DNA of 24,296 bases from Bacteroidaceae bacterium (GTDB taxonomy: Bacteria; Bacteroidota; Bacteroidia; Bacteroidales; Bacteroidaceae), in contig CAADWS010000112.1 in assembly GCA_900752815.1 (NCBI GenBank), forward strand, positions 1 through 24,296. The letters are read 5' to 3'. The notes beneath the pieces were generated by a model that searched no databases, was not told the origin of the DNA, and saw only the letters and a program-made list of their open reading frames with translations. A program made the position numbers and the translations under genes. Shown here piece by piece: positions 1-8,199 of this stretch (its first letter is position 1; each line of letters starts with the position of its first letter).

Positions 1-2652
1 AAGCCACTGCAGCGCCTGTTGCGCTACTGGCCCGACGCGCTCGCCATCGTGTTTTTTCTCCTCATCAGTTTCTTTTATTTCCAGACGCCCATCACGGGCG
101 ACATGGTGCTGGGCGGACACGACAACGACGCATCGGTGGGCCTGGGCTACGACCAGATGAACCACCGCGAGCAGACCGGTGAATGGGGACGATGGACCAA
201 CTCTGTCTTCAGCGGCATGCCGACCTACCAGATTTCGCCCAGCTATCCCTCGTCGCAACTGCTGGGCAGCCTCAGCAGCCTCTACGCTCTCGGCACGTCG
301 GGCGCCTTCTGCTACGTGTTCCTCTACCTGCTCGGATTCTACATCCTGATGCGGGCCTTCGGCTTCCGCTCATGGCTCTCGGCACTGGGGGCCGTGGTGT
401 GGGCCTTCTCCTCCTATTTCTTCATCATCATCGCGGCCGGACACATCTGGAAGGTGATGACCCTGGCCTTTGTGCCGCCCACCATCGCCGGCATGGTGCT
501 CTGCTACCGCGGACGCTATCTGTGGGGCGGCGCGGTGACCGCACTCTTCACGGCTTTCCAGATTCAGTCGAACCACGTGCAGATGACCTACTACTTCCTC
601 TTCGTCATGCTGTGCCTGGCGGCTGCCTACGGCATTGCCGCGCTGCGGCACAAGCCGGTGCCCGCCACCGGAACCGACGAGGCATGGGGCGCCGTGAGCC
701 CGTCGCGCTGGCTGAAGGCCACCGGCGTGCTGGTTGTGGCCGGACTGCTGGGCGTCATGGCCAATCTGCCCAATCTTTACCACACCTATGAATATTCCAA
801 GGAGTCGATGCGCGGCAAGGCCGAGCTGACGCCGCTCCCCTCGCCCGACGGGAAAGCCGTCAAGGCCTCGCCCAAGGACGGACTGGACTATGAGTACATC
901 ACACACTGGAGCTACGGCATCGACGAAACGCTGACGCTGATGATAGCCGACTTCAAGGGCGGCGGCTCGGGCGAAAGCCTGCTCGAAACCTCGGCCGCCG
1001 AGGACAACTCCGCCTACCTGGAAATGGTGCAGGGACTGGCCATGCAGCTGGGCGGCTCGGTGCCGGGCATCTCCTGCTACTGGGGCGAACAGCCCGGCAC
1101 GGTAGGTCCCGTCTACGTAGGAGCCATCGTTTGCTTCTTCTTCGTGCTGGGCCTTTTTCTGGTGCGCGGTCCCGTGAAGTGGGGACTGCTGGCGGCAACG
1201 CTCATCTCCTTCCTCTTTGCCTGGGGCAGCAACATTCCGGCCGTAACGCATTTTCTCATCGACCACCTGCCGATGTACAACAAGTTCCGCACGGTGTCGT
1301 CGGCCCTGGTCATGGCTGAATTTACCATCCCGTTACTGGCCATGCTGGCCCTGGCGCAGATTGTGCGCCATCCGCAGCAGCTGACCGAGAAGCGCAACAC
1401 ATGGGCCTTCTACGCCTCGTTCCTGCTGACGGCCGGCGTCTGCTTCCTGTTCATGGTGGCCCCGGGCGCGGCAGGCAACTGCATCAACGGCAACGAGCGT
1501 GAATTCTTCAACTACCTGGCCAACTTCCAAAGCCAGCTCAGCGTGAACCTCGCGGAATACCAGCACACGCTCACCGCCGTGCGCCACGACATTCTCGCAG
1601 CCAGCGCCACCCGCTCGTTCTTCCTCATCCTGCTGGCCGCAGCCCTCGTAGTGCTGTATGTGCGCCGCCCCTTCAAGGGATGGATACTGTGCGGCGTGCT
1701 GGGCGTAGTGTGTCTGGCCGACATGTGGAGCGAGAACAAGCGCTACCTGAACGACGACAGCTTCCGCGACCGCATCTACAAGCAGCAGCTCGTGGAGAAG
1801 ACACCGGCCGACGAATATATTCTGGCTGACAACGACCCCGACTTCCGCGTTTACGACATGGACGGCTTCAGCACCAACCGCACGAGCTATTACCACAAGG
1901 CCATCGGCGGTTACCACGCTGCGAAGCTGCGCCGCTATCAGGACCTCATCGAACGCCACCTCACGGCCGAAGGCAAACACTTTGAACAGGCTGCCAAGGA
2001 GCAGGCCCAGCTGTTGCAGAAAGCCACAGCGGAATCGGCCAGTGCTCCGGCGCTTGCAGGGCAGCAGCTGATGGACAGCGTAGCCGTGCGCCTGGCGGCC
2101 GACAGCCTGCTGCAGACGCCCGTGGTCAACATGCTGAACGGAAAATACTTCATTCTGGACAACGGCGCCGTGGCCGTGCGCAACTATGCCGCCAACGGCA
2201 ACGCCTGGTTCGTACGCTCGCTCGACTTCGTACAGGGAGCCGATGCCGAAATGGCAGCCCTGGGCCGCCTCGACACGAAGACGGAAGCCGTGGCCGACGA
2301 GACCTTCCGCGCACAGCTCGACGGCTCTCCGCTGGGCGAGGGAACGGCCCGGCTAACGCACTTCACGCCCAACGAACTGGACTTTGACGTGCAGACGGAC
2401 AAGGGCGGCGTGCTCGTCTTCTCCGAAATCTATTATCCGGGATGGACCGCCACCATCGACGGCCAGCCGGCCGAACTGGGACGGGCCAACTACGTGCTCC
2501 GCGCCCTGAAAGTGCCGGCCGGCAGCCACAAAGTGCATCTCGAGTTCCGCCCCGTGAGCGTCACCACCACCGACACGATGGCCTACATCGCCATCGGACT
2601 GGTGCTGCTGGCCTTCCTGGCCGCCATAGTGCTGGGATGGCGCCGGAAATAA
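1..2652 (+). CDS. YfhO family polytopic membrane protein (5' end outside window)
   Basis: The reading frame is open to the first base of the window, so the TTG at 19 is probably not the start and the gene begins upstream; 883 codons are visible. The N-terminal two thirds is a chain of hydrophobic segments typical of GT-C-like YfhO proteins, with an early extracytoplasmic stretch containing the WTNSVFSGMPTYQIS motif usual in Bacteroidota members. A long soluble region (about 1740-2570) follows, ending in a beta-rich segment with YYPGWTATIDG, and a last transmembrane helix with a WRRK tail closes the protein. YfhO proteins are linked to glycosylation of cell-wall or surface polymers in Firmicutes; the role in Bacteroidota is not established. 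The next gene is convergent and a strong hairpin follows the stop, so this is the last gene of its transcript. Confidence 0.88.
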   Translation, partial: KPLQRLLRYWPDALAIVFFLLISFFYFQTPITGDMVLGGHDNDASVGLGYDQMNHREQTGEWGRWTNSVFSGMPTYQISPSYPSSQLLGSLSSLYALGTSGAFCYVFLYLLGFYILMRAFGFRSWLSALGAVVWAFSSYFFIIIAAGHIWKVMTLAFVPPTIAGMVLCYRGRYLWGGAVTALFTAFQIQSNHVQMTYYFLFVMLCLAAAYGIAALRHKPVPATGTDEAWGAVSPSRWLKATGVLVVAGLLGVMANLPNLYHTYEYSKESMRGKAELTPLPSPDGKAVKASPKDGLDYEYITHWSYGIDETLTLMIADFKGGGSGESLLETSAAEDNSAYLEMVQGLAMQLGGSVPGISCYWGEQPGTVGPVYVGAIVCFFFVLGLFLVRGPVKWGLLAATLISFLFAWGSNIPAVTHFLIDHLPMYNKFRTVSSALVMAEFTIPLLAMLALAQIVRHPQQLTEKRNTWAFYASFLLTAGVCFLFMVAPGAAGNCINGNEREFFNYLANFQSQLSVNLAEYQHTLTAVRHDILAASATRSFFLILLAAALVVLYVRRPFKGWILCGVLGVVCLADMWSENKRYLNDDSFRDRIYKQQLVEKTPADEYILADNDPDFRVYDMDGFSTNRTSYYHKAIGGYHAAKLRRYQDLIERHLTAEGKHFEQAAKEQAQLLQKATAESASAPALAGQQLMDSVAVRLAADSLLQTPVVNMLNGKYFILDNGAVAVRNYAANGNAWFVRSLDFVQGADAEMAALGRLDTKTEAVADETFRAQLDGSPLGEGTARLTHFTPNELDFDVQTDKGGVLVFSEIYYPGWTATIDGQPAELGRANYVLRALKVPAGSHKVHLEFRPVSVTTTDTMAYIAIGLVLLAFLAAIVLGWRRK

Positions 2653-2699
2653 CCACACTGCTCCCTTCGGGCACAGCCTGAAGAGGAAACAGACCCGTC

Positions 2700-2746
2700 A
2701 AGCGCGGGAGGCATGCCGACAGGGGCGTTGCCTCCCGCGCTTCCTT
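2700..2746 (+). terminator. Rho-independent-type terminator after the YfhO gene
   Basis: A perfect 14-bp inverted repeat, AAGCGCGGGAGGCA at 2700-2713 and its complement at 2729-2742, encloses a 15-nt loop. A short T-rich stretch follows. It lies 47 bp after the YfhO stop codon. Confidence 0.75.
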
Positions 2747-2837
2747 ATTCCCGCCGGGCGGTCCAGCATCGGCCAGATGCCCTTCGCCGGCCCGGCTTCG
2801 GCGAAAAGAAAAAACAGCCGGCAGTTCAGGAAAAACA

Positions 2838-2940
2838 AAAGTACTGACAGTTTTTTCTAAAGTACTGAGAGAATTTTCTAAAGTACTAAGTGTTTTTCCT
2901 AAAGTACTGACTGTTTTTCCTAAAGTACTGACTGTTTCCC
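2838..2940. repeat. Five-copy 21-bp tandem repeat
   Basis: Units start at 2838, 2859, 2880, 2901 and 2922. Each begins AAAGTACTGA or a close variant and ends in TTTTYCT; the last is truncated after 17 bases. Each unit contains the palindrome AGTACT. The 21-bp period equals two helical turns and also seven codons, so the minus strand reads as a VSTLGKT-like heptad peptide, which I consider accidental. The first unit lies in the 20-mer AAAAACAAAAGTACTGACAG (2831-2850), whose exact reverse complement recurs at 7888-7907. Confidence 0.9.
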
Positions 2941-3000
2941 GCCGACCGCATTTCCGGCACAACCGGCGGCGCTCCCCCTTTTGCAGGCCGGAACAGTGGA

Positions 3001-3052
3001 AAAAAACAAGCCCCTTCCTGCCGTCGGAAACAGGTCCGGCGACAGGAAGGGG
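3001..3052 (-). terminator. Terminator of hppA
   Basis: Arms at 3011-3027 and 3036-3052 pair at 15 of 17 positions around an 8-nt loop, with an uninterrupted outer run of 10 bp (CCCCTTCCTG). On the minus strand the stem is followed by a T-rich run (complement of 2998-3008). It lies about 65 bp beyond the hppA stop. Confidence 0.8.
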
Positions 3053-3117
3053 AAGATTTCACGGCCCCGGCGGACCGTTAGCAGAATGCGCGGCCGGACA
3101 ACCCGGCAGCCGCGACG

Positions 3118-5319
3118 TCAGAGCAGACTCCAGGCCACGGTCAGACCGGCCATGACAATGGAAACCATGCTCATCAGCTTAATCAGAATGTTCAGACTCG
3201 GCCCGGAAGTATCCTTGAAGGGGTCGCCCACGGTGTCACCCACCACTGTGGCCTTGTGCACCTCGCTACCCTTTCCGCCGAAGTTGCCTTCTTCCACATA
3301 TTTCTTGGCGTTGTCCCACGCACCTCCGGCATTGGCCATGAAGACCGCCAGTGCAAATCCGGCACTCAGGCCGCCAATCAGCAGTCCCAGCACACCGCTC
3401 ACGCCAAAAATAAGTCCCACCAGAATGGGCGCTATGATGGCCAGCAGACTGGGCACCACCATTTCCCGCTGCGCGGCCTGCGTGGAAATCATGACGCAGC
3501 GGCCGTAATCGGGCTCGGCCTCACCGGTCAGAATGCCCTTGATTTCGCGGAACTGACGGCGCACCTCGTCCACCATTTTGCCCGCAGCGCGCCCCACGGC
3601 GTTCATCGTCAGACCGCAGAAGAGGAAGGCCATCATGGCTCCAACGAACATGCCCGCCAGCACCTTGGGATTCATCAGCGTGACGTCATAATAGTGCATG
3701 AAGTCGGCAAAGGTGGCCTCGCTCAGCTCGACGGTACGCCCCGAAATGTCGAGCGTGGTCTGCCCGAGCCGCTCCAGACCGATGCGCACCTCTTCCACAT
3801 AGGAAGCCAGCAGCGCCAGTCCGGTGAGAGCGGCCGACCCGATGGCAAAGCCCTTGCCCGTGGCCGCCGTCGTGTTGCCCAGCGAATCGAGCGCATCGGT
3901 GCGGCGGCGCACCTGCTCGCCCAGTCCGCTCATCTCGGCGTTTCCGCCGGCATTGTCGGCAATGGGACCGTAAGCGTCGGTGGCCAGCGTGATGCCCAGC
4001 GTGGAGAGCATGCCCACTGCCGCCATTCCGATGCCGTAAAGGCCCATCGAGATATTCGCGAAATCACCGCCCGTAGCCAGCAGGTAGGAAAGAATGATGC
4101 CTATCACGACGGCCAGTACGGGAACAGCCGTGGAGAGCATGCCCAGGCCGAGGCCGGAAATAATCACCGTGGCGGCTCCCGTCTTTCCGCTTTCGGATAT
4201 GCGCCGCGTAGGCCGGTATGACTGCGAGGTATAGTATTCCGTTGCCTGACCGATGACAATGCCCACGGCCAGCCCCACTACAACCGTGCTGCCCATCTGC
4301 CACCAGCAGTCGAGGTCGAGCAGCCAAAGGATGAGGAAGGATGCGCCCACGATGAGCACCGAACTGAGATTCGTGCCCATGGACAGCGCCCGCAACAGGT
4401 CGCGCATGTTGGCGTCCTCACGGGTGCGGACGGCAAAGATGCCGATGAGCGAGAGCAGGATGCCCACGGCGGCAATCAGCATCGGCGCCACGACGGCACG
4501 AAACTGCATCGACACGTCGCCGCCGCTCATATAGGCAGCCGCGCCCAGCGCCGCCGTAGCCAGGATGGAGCCGCAATAGCTCTCATAAAGGTCGGCCCCC
4601 ATGCCGGCCACGTCGCCCACGTTGTCGCCCACGTTGTCGGCAATCGTAGCCGGGTTGCGCGGGTCATCCTCCGGGATATTAGCTTCCACCTTGCCCACGA
4701 GGTCGGCTCCCACGTCGGCCGCCTTCGTATAGATGCCGCCTCCCACACGCGCAAAAAGCGCCTGCGTTGAAGCACCCATGCCAAAGGTAAGCATGGTCGT
4801 CGTGATGATGCAGAGTTTGGCCGTCGGCATTTCACTGCCGGGAATGAGAGCTTCCAGCAACAGATACCAGAAAGATATATCAAGCAGGCCCAGCCCCACA
4901 ACCACCAGTCCCATGACGGCGCCCGAGCGGAAAGCAATGCGCAAACCGCCGTTCAGCGACTGACGGGCCGCATTGGCCGTGCGGGCCGAAGCCGCAGTGG
5001 CCGTCTTCATGCCCAGATAGCCGGCAAGTCCGGAGAAGAAACCGCCCGTCAGGAAGGCAACGGGCACCCAGGCATTCTGCACATGAAAGCCATAGGCCAT
5101 CACGGAAAAGAGTACCACCAGCCCCAGAAACACCAGCGCCACCACTTTGTACTGCTGGCGGAGATAGGACATGGCACCCTTGCGTACGGCCGCCGCAATG
5201 TAGGCCATGCGCTCCGTTCCCTCGGAAGTTTTCATCATTTCGTGGTAGAGATACCACGCAAAGCCCAATGCCAGCACCGAAGAGGCGGGCACGAGCCAGA
5301 ACAAGGTAGAAGCATCCAT
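3118..5319 (-). CDS. hppA: Membrane-bound ion-translocating pyrophosphatase, K+-dependent type
   Basis: This 733-aa protein hydrolyses cytoplasmic pyrophosphate and couples it to export of H+ and/or Na+. Length and the chain of about 16 hydrophobic segments fit the family. The substrate-site signature [11 protein letters not shown] is at residues 202-212, followed by the Asp-rich [19 protein letters not shown] block, and the C-terminal [18 protein letters not shown] block is intact. In the [10 protein letters not shown] motif residue 485 is Ala and 488 is Gly, the pair known from K+-dependent enzymes (K+-independent ones have Lys and Thr). The transported ion cannot be read with certainty; Na+- and dual Na+/H+-pumping forms are known in Bacteroides. 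The ATG start at 5319 gives a normal N-terminus. The gene is monocistronic, divergent from the acyltransferase gene. Confidence 0.97.
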   Translation of the reverse strand: MDASTLFWLVPASSVLALGFAWYLYHEMMKTSEGTERMAYIAAAVRKGAMSYLRQQYKVVALVFLGLVVLFSVMAYGFHVQNAWVPVAFLTGGFFSGLAGYLGMKTATAASARTANAARQSLNGGLRIAFRSGAVMGLVVVGLGLLDISFWYLLLEALIPGSEMPTAKLCIITTTMLTFGMGASTQALFARVGGGIYTKAADVGADLVGKVEANIPEDDPRNPATIADNVGDNVGDVAGMGADLYESYCGSILATAALGAAAYMSGGDVSMQFRAVVAPMLIAAVGILLSLIGIFAVRTREDANMRDLLRALSMGTNLSSVLIVGASFLILWLLDLDCWWQMGSTVVVGLAVGIVIGQATEYYTSQSYRPTRRISESGKTGAATVIISGLGLGMLSTAVPVLAVVIGIILSYLLATGGDFANISMGLYGIGMAAVGMLSTLGITLATDAYGPIADNAGGNAEMSGLGEQVRRRTDALDSLGNTTAATGKGFAIGSAALTGLALLASYVEEVRIGLERLGQTTLDISGRTVELSEATFADFMHYYDVTLMNPKVLAGMFVGAMMAFLFCGLTMNAVGRAAGKMVDEVRRQFREIKGILTGEAEPDYGRCVMISTQAAQREMVVPSLLAIIAPILVGLIFGVSGVLGLLIGGLSAGFALAVFMANAGGAWDNAKKYVEEGNFGGKGSEVHKATVVGDTVGDPFKDTSGPSLNILIKLMSMVSIVMAGLTVAWSLL

Positions 5320-5573
5320 AATATAAAAGGTATCAAGGTTAAACTTAAGACTCTGCTAATTTAAGATTTCCCGCCGAAGAAGGGACTGCCAGCCGGCAGG
5401 AATATCTCCGGCGGAAAGAAAATTTAACACAAAGTTTACATCCCGTTCCTGCCGCCGCGCCACATCTACGCAACGGTGCGGTTCCGAACCTCGCTTCCCG
5501 GCATTTATTTTCCTTTACTACGGAAATATCCTCCGTTTTACCGGTACGGTGACACCATCTTATTTTTTTTTCT

Positions 5574-5581
5574 TAATTTTG
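5574..5581 (+). promoter_or_regulatory. Candidate -7 box immediately before the acyltransferase start
   Basis: TAATTTTG matches the Bacteroidota -7 consensus TAnnTTTG. No TTTG -33 box is present about 20 bp upstream. The box ends only 4 nt before the ATG at 5586, so transcription would start at or just inside the coding sequence, implying a leaderless mRNA if the site is real. Confidence 0.4.
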
Positions 5582-5585
5582 CGGC

Positions 5586-6497
5586 ATGATTATTGTAATA
5601 AGACTATTGCAGGGCCTTTCCTACCTCCCGCTGGGCCTGCTTTACTTCATATCTTCGTGCTGCTACCCGTTTGTTTATTACCTGCTGCGCTATCGCCACA
5701 AGGTGGTGCGCGGTAACATCGACCGTTCCTTTCCCGAACTCAGCGTAAAGGAACGGCGGAAAATTGAACGCGACTTCTATCGTTTCTTCTGCGACTACGC
5801 CGTTGAAACCATCAAACTGTACAGCATGAGCGAGGAAGAAATGCGCCGCCGCATGATTGTCGACGGCTATCAGGACATTGAGGACACCCTGAAGCGCAAG
5901 CGCTACGTCTTTATCTACCTGGGACACTTCTGCAACTGGGAATGGATATCCTCCATCCCGCTCTGGCGTACGGACTTCAACCATTACTGCGGACAGCTCT
6001 ACCGCCCGCTCAAGAATGAAACAGTAGACCGTTACTTCTACTACATCCGCTCACGTTTCGGTTCCGACAACATTTCCAAATACGACTCGCTGCGGCACAT
6101 CCTTGCCCTCAACCAGGCAGGCACTCCGGGCGTCATCGGTTTCATTTCGGACCAGTCGCCGCGCCCCAACAGCATTCACGACTGGGTGGACTTTCTCCAT
6201 CAGGACACCCCCGTATTCACGGGCACCGAACGCATTGCCAAGAAAGTGGATGCCGCCATCTATTTTGCCGATGTGCGCCGCCTGCGCCGCGGATATTACC
6301 ACCTGCATCTGCGCAAACTCACCGAAGACGTCAGGAGCTACCCCGACTATGAGGTGACGGACCTCTACATGCACGAACTGGAGAAAATCATCCGCCGGCA
6401 GCCGCATCTGTGGCTCTGGAGCCACAAACGCTGGAAGCACCAGCGCAAGCACACCGCGACCACGCCTTCCGCAACCGACGGTAACCAACAGAAATAA
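5586..6497 (+). CDS. LpxL/HtrB-family lysophospholipid acyltransferase
   Basis: This 303-aa protein probably adds a secondary acyl chain to a lipid A precursor at the inner membrane. An N-terminal hydrophobic anchor (about residues 8-35) is followed by the conserved RHKVVRGNIDRSFPE segment. The HX4E catalytic motif is seen as GHFCNWEW with His114 and Glu119. The SDQSP block near residue 190 and the C-terminal PHLWLWSHKRWKH block are both typical of the family. No key residue is missing. The exact acyl donor or acceptor cannot be told from sequence; members acting on other lipids exist. A transporter gene starts 75 bp downstream on the same strand, so co-transcription is possible. Confidence 0.92.
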   Translation: MIIVIRLLQGLSYLPLGLLYFISSCCYPFVYYLLRYRHKVVRGNIDRSFPELSVKERRKIERDFYRFFCDYAVETIKLYSMSEEEMRRRMIVDGYQDIEDTLKRKRYVFIYLGHFCNWEWISSIPLWRTDFNHYCGQLYRPLKNETVDRYFYYIRSRFGSDNISKYDSLRHILALNQAGTPGVIGFISDQSPRPNSIHDWVDFLHQDTPVFTGTERIAKKVDAAIYFADVRRLRRGYYHLHLRKLTEDVRSYPDYEVTDLYMHELEKIIRRQPHLWLWSHKRWKHQRKHTATTPSATDGNQQK

Positions 6498-6572
6498 AAC
6501 GGATGCCCCTACCGTCCGGCGCCGACCGCCGGCAACGACACCGGCCGCACCCCCACAAGCCATCATCTCCGA

Positions 6573-7589
6573 ATGAGTAACAACCAGCTCTCCCAAATCG
6601 GCCACAACGTGGGCCACGTGGCCGCCAGCGGCGCACAGCACACACTGCGGTTCATGAAAACATGGGCACTCCCCCTGGCCATGATAGCCGGCGCGTCAGG
6701 CTATTTTCTCTTTGTCAACCTGCCCGGCCACGAACAGGCTGCCCCCTATGTGCGGCGGACCATCAGCATCCTGCAGCCCTGCCTCATCTTCGCCATGCTC
6801 TTCGTAACCTTTTGCAAAGTGAAGCTGACCGACCTGCGGCTCAGACGCTGGCACGGCAAACTCCTGCTCGTACAGACAGGCTGCTTCGGCGCGCTCACCG
6901 CAGTAGCGGCACTGATGCCCGACGGTGACGGCAAGGCCATCGTGGAAAGCGCCATGCTCTGCCTCATCTGCCCCACGGCCACAGCCGCCGCCGTCGTGAC
7001 CTCGCGCCTGGGCGGCAATGCGGCCCATCTCGTCAGCTACACCATCCTGTCCAATCTGGCCGCGGCCGTCGCCATTCCCGTGCTGCTTCCTTTCAGCCAC
7101 CCGCACCCCGGCCTCACTTTCTTCCATTCGCTTGCCATCATTCTGGGCAAGGTATTCCCGCTTCTCATCTGTCCGCTGGTAGCCGCCGAACTGCTGCGCC
7201 GCTGCTGCCCTTCACTCCACCGGCGCATCACATCCGTCAAAAACCTGGCCTTCCACCTGTGGGTGGTTTCGCTGGCCCTGGCCATCGCCGTCACCACACA
7301 GTCCATCGTCCATACCACCGTCAGCCTGGCCTGCCAGGCGGGCATCGCCGCCGTGTCGCTCGTGTCCTGCCTGCTCCAGTTCGGACTCGGCAAATACTTC
7401 GGCCGCCGCTACGGGGAATCCATCTCCGCCGGCCAGGCACTCGGACAGAAAAACACGGTTTTCGCCATCTGGCTGGGCTACACTTTCCTCACTCCCGTCA
7501 CGGCCATAGCCGGAGGATTCTACAGCATCTGGCACAACCTTATCAACAGCTGGCAGCTCTACCGGAAGAACCAGGAGACGGCCCACTGA
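6573..7589 (+). CDS. Bile acid:sodium symporter (BASS) family transporter
   Basis: This 338-aa integral membrane protein has nine or ten hydrophobic segments from residue 30 to the C-terminus. The stretch LCLICPTATAAAVVTSRLGG and the C-terminal GQALGQKNTVFAIWLGYTFL resemble the crossover-helix motifs of BASS-type Na+-coupled carriers of organic anions. The substrate is unknown. The ATG at 6573 gives a 27-residue hydrophilic lead; Met28 (6654) before KTWALPLAM is a plausible alternative start and would look more like relatives. The gene lies 75 bp after the acyltransferase and is closed by a terminator at 7664-7698, so the two may form a short operon. Confidence 0.82.
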   Translation: MSNNQLSQIGHNVGHVAASGAQHTLRFMKTWALPLAMIAGASGYFLFVNLPGHEQAAPYVRRTISILQPCLIFAMLFVTFCKVKLTDLRLRRWHGKLLLVQTGCFGALTAVAALMPDGDGKAIVESAMLCLICPTATAAAVVTSRLGGNAAHLVSYTILSNLAAAVAIPVLLPFSHPHPGLTFFHSLAIILGKVFPLLICPLVAAELLRRCCPSLHRRITSVKNLAFHLWVVSLALAIAVTTQSIVHTTVSLACQAGIAAVSLVSCLLQFGLGKYFGRRYGESISAGQALGQKNTVFAIWLGYTFLTPVTAIAGGFYSIWHNLINSWQLYRKNQETAH

Positions 7590-7663
7590 CCACAGCAGGC
7601 AGCAACACAGTCATCGTCCCGGGCACAACAGCACTGCCCGTACCCTCAAAAAACAGATATTCT

Positions 7664-7698
7664 GGAACAGGATTTTTCACAGCCTGTTCCTTTTTTTT
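7664..7698 (+). terminator. Terminator after the BASS transporter gene
   Basis: A perfect 8-bp stem, GGAACAGG at 7664-7671 with CCTGTTCC at 7683-7690, encloses an 11-nt loop and is followed by eight T residues. Confidence 0.9.
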
Positions 7699-7840
7699 AT
7701 TTACACAGAGAAAAACAAGCGGAAATTCTGTTTTTACGTAATATTACCAGCCGTTAACAATTATTGCGTTTTTGAAAAACTCCGCAACACCCGGAAAAAA
7801 GTGGGAAACAGCCGAAAAATTCTCCGATTCGAGGTTTAGG

Positions 7841-7907
7841 AAAAACAAAATCAGGAAGAAAAACTACGGAATCCGGTGGTGTTTTTTCTGTCAGTACTTT
7901 TGTTTTT
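7841..7907. repeat. Inverted repeat including a dispersed copy of the 2838-2940 repeat core
   Basis: AAAAACAAAA at 7841-7850 is the reverse complement of TTTTGTTTTT at 7898-7907, with 47 nt between. The right-hand side belongs to CTGTCAGTACTTTTGTTTTT (7888-7907), which is identical, in reverse complement, to 2831-2850 at the edge of the tandem array. The left-hand AGGAAAAACAAAA (7838-7850) also matches 2828-2840. Confidence 0.75.
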
Positions 7908-7919
7908 GCGAAAAATCCG

Positions 7920-7965
7920 TCAAAAAAGGCGGAAAAAAGCCTGCTGCATGCTCTTTCCGCCTTAG
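7920..7965 (-). ncRNA. Predicted short terminated RNA or leader hairpin
   Basis: On the minus strand AAGGCGGAAA (complement of 7954-7963) pairs with the complement of 7926-7935 in a perfect 10-bp stem with an 18-nt loop. A run of six U residues overlaps and follows the stem (complement of 7922-7927). No minus-strand gene precedes it that it could terminate, and none follows before the convergent terminator at 7664-7698. A transcript of about 45 nt is predicted. Whether it is a stable RNA is not shown. Confidence 0.45.
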
Positions 7966-7971
7966 CTGTTA

Positions 7972-8003
7972 CAAAGATAACAACAAAATCCCCGTTTTCC
8001 AAA
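7972..8003 (-). promoter_or_regulatory. Bacteroidota-type promoter on the minus strand
   Basis: Read on the minus strand, TTTG (8003-8000), a 20-bp spacer and TATCTTTG (7979-7972) match the sigma-ABfr consensus exactly. The predicted transcript starts near 7965 and immediately enters the hairpin at 7926-7963. Confidence 0.7.
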
Positions 8004-8138
8004 TTTTAATTAAACATAATTAACTAAACAAAGAGTAAAGCCTATCTACTTTTTCACATTCCAGCCCGTTCACGCCCCTTTTCTGCATGTGTCATCATTA
8101 ATCAATATTATCAAAAAGAGAGGGAAGTAGATGTAATA

Positions 8139-8179
8139 TTTGTAAAATAATATTTAACTTCGCAGAGGTATTTTACAAA
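8139..8179 (+). promoter_or_regulatory. 11-bp inverted repeat ahead of the lipoprotein gene
   Basis: TTTGTAAAATA at 8139-8149 is perfectly complementary to TATTTTACAAA at 8169-8179, with a 19-nt loop containing the weak -7-like sequence TAACTTCG (8155-8162). The right arm ends 20 nt before the ATG at 8200. It may be an operator flanking the promoter or a hairpin in the mRNA leader. Confidence 0.5.
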
Positions 8180-8199
8180 AATCAATTTATTTTCACATT

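Larger units (their letters stand above)
2653..3117. other. Intergenic region between convergent genes
   Basis: This 465-bp stretch holds no credible gene. It contains the YfhO terminator (2700-2742), a small 7-bp GC-rich hairpin (2783-2805), the five-copy 21-bp repeat array (2838-2940) and the minus-strand terminator of hppA (3001-3052). Reading frames crossing it are made of repeats or overlap the YfhO gene and look spurious. Confidence 0.7.
7590..8199. other. Gene-free 610-bp region
   Basis: I see no credible gene here. It holds the plus-strand terminator at 7664-7698, an A/T-tract inverted repeat (7841-7907) including a copy of the 21-bp-repeat core, a minus-strand promoter with an immediate hairpin (7920-8003), and an AT-rich leader with an 11-bp inverted repeat ahead of the 1027-aa lipoprotein gene. 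Base composition is much more AT-rich than in the flanking genes. Confidence 0.7.

Noticed and set aside
2561..2962. Minus-strand ORF with a heptad peptide repeat (VSTLGKT-like)
   Set aside because: The repeat is the 21-bp DNA array read in frame. The ORF overlaps the end of the YfhO gene and its terminator and has no recognisable domain.
5334..5438. Promoter for hppA on the minus strand
   Set aside because: The near matches (CAAGGTTA at 5334, CAAAGTTTA at 5430 on the plus strand) each have a mismatch or wrong spacing and lack a -33 partner, so I do not call a site.
7754..8023. Short ORFs of about 82 codons on both strands
   Set aside because: They read through A/T tracts, a terminator-like hairpin and a promoter, and show no protein-like pattern.
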